A stretch of 15,861 nucleotides of DNA. Origin: an uncultured Alphaproteobacteria bacterium (GTDB lineage Bacteria; Pseudomonadota; Alphaproteobacteria; RF32; CAG-239). The stretch lies in contig CAJTWX010000005.1 in assembly GCA_910580155.1 (NCBI GenBank), positions 24,689 to 40,549 of the forward strand. The letters run 5' to 3'. The position numbers and the translations under genes were made by a program. The notes beneath the pieces were generated by a model. The model made no database searches. It had not been told where the DNA came from and worked only from the letters and a program-made list of their open reading frames with translations. Shown here in pieces: positions 14,286-15,861 of this stretch (position 1 is the first letter of the stretch; each line of letters begins with the position of its first letter).

Positions 14286-14663
14286 TTATTTTGAAAAAGC
14301 GCCTTTGAGGTTGTTTAAGCTGTTTTTGGCGTCTTCAACGGCTTTTTCGCGTTCGGCCTTTTTTGCAGCGGCAGCGGCTTCGCGGTCAGCTTTGGCTTTT
14401 TCGGCTGCAGCTTTTTTATCTGCTAATTTTTTTTCCAACTCGGCTTTTTTATCAGCTGCAGCTTGTTCGCGGGCAGCTTTGCGTTCGGCAGCTGCTTTTT
14501 CACGGGCAGCTTTTGCCTCTGCTGCTTCGGCTTTTTTAGCTTCAATTGCGGCAGTGGTATTATTTGCGCCTTCAGCTACTTTGTTGGCAGCGCCGGCAAG
14601 GTCAAACGCGTTGGCATTAAATGCAAATAAAACGGCGAATAAGCCCAGATACAATTTTTTCAT
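14286..14663 (-). CDS. Small exported Ala/Lys/Glu-rich coiled-coil protein
   Basis: This encodes 125 residues. The N-terminus MKKLYLGLFAVLFAFNANA is a textbook Sec signal peptide with likely cleavage after Ala19 (A-N-A). The mature protein is a nearly uninterrupted helix of A, K, E and R (about 35-112), with repeated KKA/EKA/REKAA units that suit a single coiled coil. It has no cysteines and no lipobox, so it should be soluble in the periplasm or loosely bound to envelope polymers. GGAGG lies 5 nt before the ATG at 14663, clearly favouring this start over the upstream one. It has its own promoter and terminator. Low-complexity composition prevents a family assignment. Confidence 0.85.
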   Translation of the reverse strand: MKKLYLGLFAVLFAFNANAFDLAGAANKVAEGANNTTAAIEAKKAEAAEAKAAREKAAAERKAAREQAAADKKAELEKKLADKKAAAEKAKADREAAAAAKKAEREKAVEDAKNSLNNLKGAFSK

Positions 14664-14695
14664 TAGAACCTCCAAAAAATTATTTTACGGGAGAA

Positions 14696-14723
14696 AGTAT
14701 ATATGTTCTAAAAAAATATTCAA
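14696..14723 (-). promoter_or_regulatory. Promoter of the small exported protein gene
   Basis: TTGAAT (14718-14723) is followed after 16 bp by TATACT (14696-14701) on the minus strand; the start would be near 14690, with a leader of about 26 nt holding GGAGG. Confidence 0.6.
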
Positions 14724-14767
14724 GAGGGGCGGCGGATTTATCCCGTGGGATGTTGCGGGCAATAGGG

Positions 14768-15861
14768 CTATCTTTCAAAACTGCGGGTGGGTGCTGGCTG
14801 TGGATTCAGAATGGTAATTTTGTTTTTCAGCGCAGGGTTAATTTGGCTTTTTTGCATTTGCGCGGGAGAGGAGAAAACAATAGTTTCGGCAGAGTCGGTT
14901 TCGGTGTCTTTAAAGCTGACAGACTCGCATTGCGAAACATCGACAATTTGCGGGAGGTTTCGTGCATAATCAAGGTTGATTTGCGAGTTTTTGCCAAATG
15001 CAATTTTTTTACCGGTTTGGAAATGACTGTTGTATAAAGAGACAAAATGGCAGACGGAAAAATCCGTGTCGGCGGGGATGTTTCTAGAACTGCTGAGATG
15101 AAGCTTGCCATTTTCGGGGCATAACAGCGATTTAACCTGAATTAAATCACAGTCGATAAATGAGGCTTTGGGGCATTTTGAAACGTCAATTTTTTGAGGC
15201 AGATTTGTTACCCTTTCCAGTGAAACAAAAGATTTGGGACGGAAGATTATTTCTGACCCGTTTATTAAATTTGCATAGGTTATATTGACCCTGCTGAGAG
15301 CAGAGAAGTCTAAAATTTGCGGCAGGTTTTCGCAGCTGACAAATTCTGCTTTAGCACCTTCTTTGAATTTAATAGATTTGACTTTTGAGAAGTCATAGAA
15401 GAGAAAATGGAGATCATCGTTTGTGCAAATCAGGGCTATATCTTCAGGGTATTGAGAGAAGTCCGGATTCTCGTCTGCGGAGATAACCGCGGCGATTTGG
15501 TTTGATGCGGAGGCGTAGATGATGCCGTTTGTTGTGTCTTGCATCGGGTCGTGGGTGAGGATGGCGTTTAGCTCGTCTTCAAAGCCGTTGGCTACGGCGA
15601 GTTTTTTGCCAAGGAGGATGGTTTCTGCGGGTTGTTCGCGATGGTCGAAGGCGGAGAGGATGATATTTTTGTATTGAGCTTGTTGTTCTTTGGGTAGGTT
15701 GGCGATAATTTGGAGAGTGTCGTAGATGTTCTTTTTGTGGTTGGTTGATTCGAGGATTTGTTGGGCTGCTTCGGGGGTGAAGGGTTGTTCGCCGCGTTTA
15801 TAGGGGCGGAGGGTATTTTCGAGACGGAGCGGGTTTTGCGGAGTGGTGATTTCGATGAACA
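14768..15861 (-). CDS. 41-residue tandem-repeat solenoid protein (5' end missing)
   Basis: The reading frame stays open from the TAG at 14768 to the window edge (363 residues seen), so the gene is truncated only by the window; the ATG at 15544 is internal. The first ~145 visible residues are helical and charged (for example KNIYDTLQIIANLPKEQQ). The last ~200 hold five tandem repeats of exactly 41 residues, with core N-[LI]-P-x-x-x-D-[VF]-S-x-C and a beta-like [IL]-x-F. Each repeat splits into two ~20-residue halves, as in leucine-rich or other beta-solenoid repeats. No terminator or obvious downstream partner is visible. I recall similar LPxxLDVSxC repeats from gut alphaproteobacterial proteins, but that is memory, not a search. 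Binding or adhesion is a guess. Confidence 0.75.
   Translation of the reverse strand, partial: FIEITTPQNPLRLENTLRPYKRGEQPFTPEAAQQILESTNHKKNIYDTLQIIANLPKEQQAQYKNIILSAFDHREQPAETILLGKKLAVANGFEDELNAILTHDPMQDTTNGIIYASASNQIAAVISADENPDFSQYPEDIALICTNDDLHFLFYDFSKVKSIKFKEGAKAEFVSCENLPQILDFSALSRVNITYANLINGSEIIFRPKSFVSLERVTNLPQKIDVSKCPKASFIDCDLIQVKSLLCPENGKLHLSSSRNIPADTDFSVCHFVSLYNSHFQTGKKIAFGKNSQINLDYARNLPQIVDVSQCESVSFKDTETDSAETIVFSSPAQMQKSQINPALKNKITILNPQPAPTRSFER

Noticed and set aside
14257..14817. 186-codon plus-strand ORF rich in Ala/Ser/Phe
   Set aside because: It is the reverse shadow of the Ala/Lys/Glu-rich secreted protein and lacks any start signal.

Overview
The window is a bacterial chromosome segment of ordinary housekeeping and hypothetical genes, with short intervening repeats in most of the larger gaps. 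Lipid-anchored or outer-membrane systems are absent. Several promoters have clear sigma-70 elements (TTGACA with 16-18 bp spacers). Ribosome-binding sites vary from strong AGGAG-type to none visible. From the gene set (pgi, uvrB, cysE, a DUF1015 protein, a Gpt-like phosphoribosyltransferase), the moderate GC content and the style of the hypothetical proteins, I infer an uncultured, probably host-associated alphaproteobacterium. This is an inference from general knowledge, not a search result, and I would put it near 50%. There is no CRISPR array, rRNA, integrase, transposase or replication origin in view.

Layout from left to right. Positions 1-250 hold three copies of a CGCAATGAC-type palindromic repeat and a terminator. 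A minus-strand repeat (propeller-like) protein follows (252-1307), then another repeat cluster, then a minus-strand two-TM protein with a Lys/Ala-rich N-terminus (1613-2407). A third repeat cluster separates it from plus-strand pgi (2668-4302), which ends in a hairpin terminator. A two-gene minus-strand glycan operon (RgpF-like protein, then upstream GT2 glycosyltransferase; 4397-6301) comes next. The 6302-6943 gap carries a small stand-alone transcription unit with a 13-codon ORF, and tRNA-Thr(CGT) on the minus strand. A DUF1015 gene (6959-8182) runs directly into a 130-bp fold-back element. After it lie a minus-strand Gpt-like gene (8519-8956), an unrecognised helical protein (9135-9845) and uvrB (9960-11963). 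Then come a small membrane protein and an alpha/beta hydrolase with a very acidic tail (both minus), cysE (13356-14012), another repeat cluster, a small secreted Ala/Lys/Glu-rich protein (minus), and the 3' part of a 41-residue-repeat solenoid protein that runs off the right edge.

The genes do not form one pathway. Pgi (central carbon metabolism), CysE (cysteine synthesis), UvrB (DNA repair) and the Gpt-like protein (purine salvage) are each independent units with their own promoters and terminators. The only clear operon is the RgpF/GT2 pair, whose stop and start codons abut. The most unusual material is the repeat ecology: at least three distinct repeat families, one of them apparently inserted in frame inside the RgpF-like gene and another overlapping the DUF1015 stop codon. 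The solenoid protein and the orphan 6534-6650 unit are the other points worth following up.
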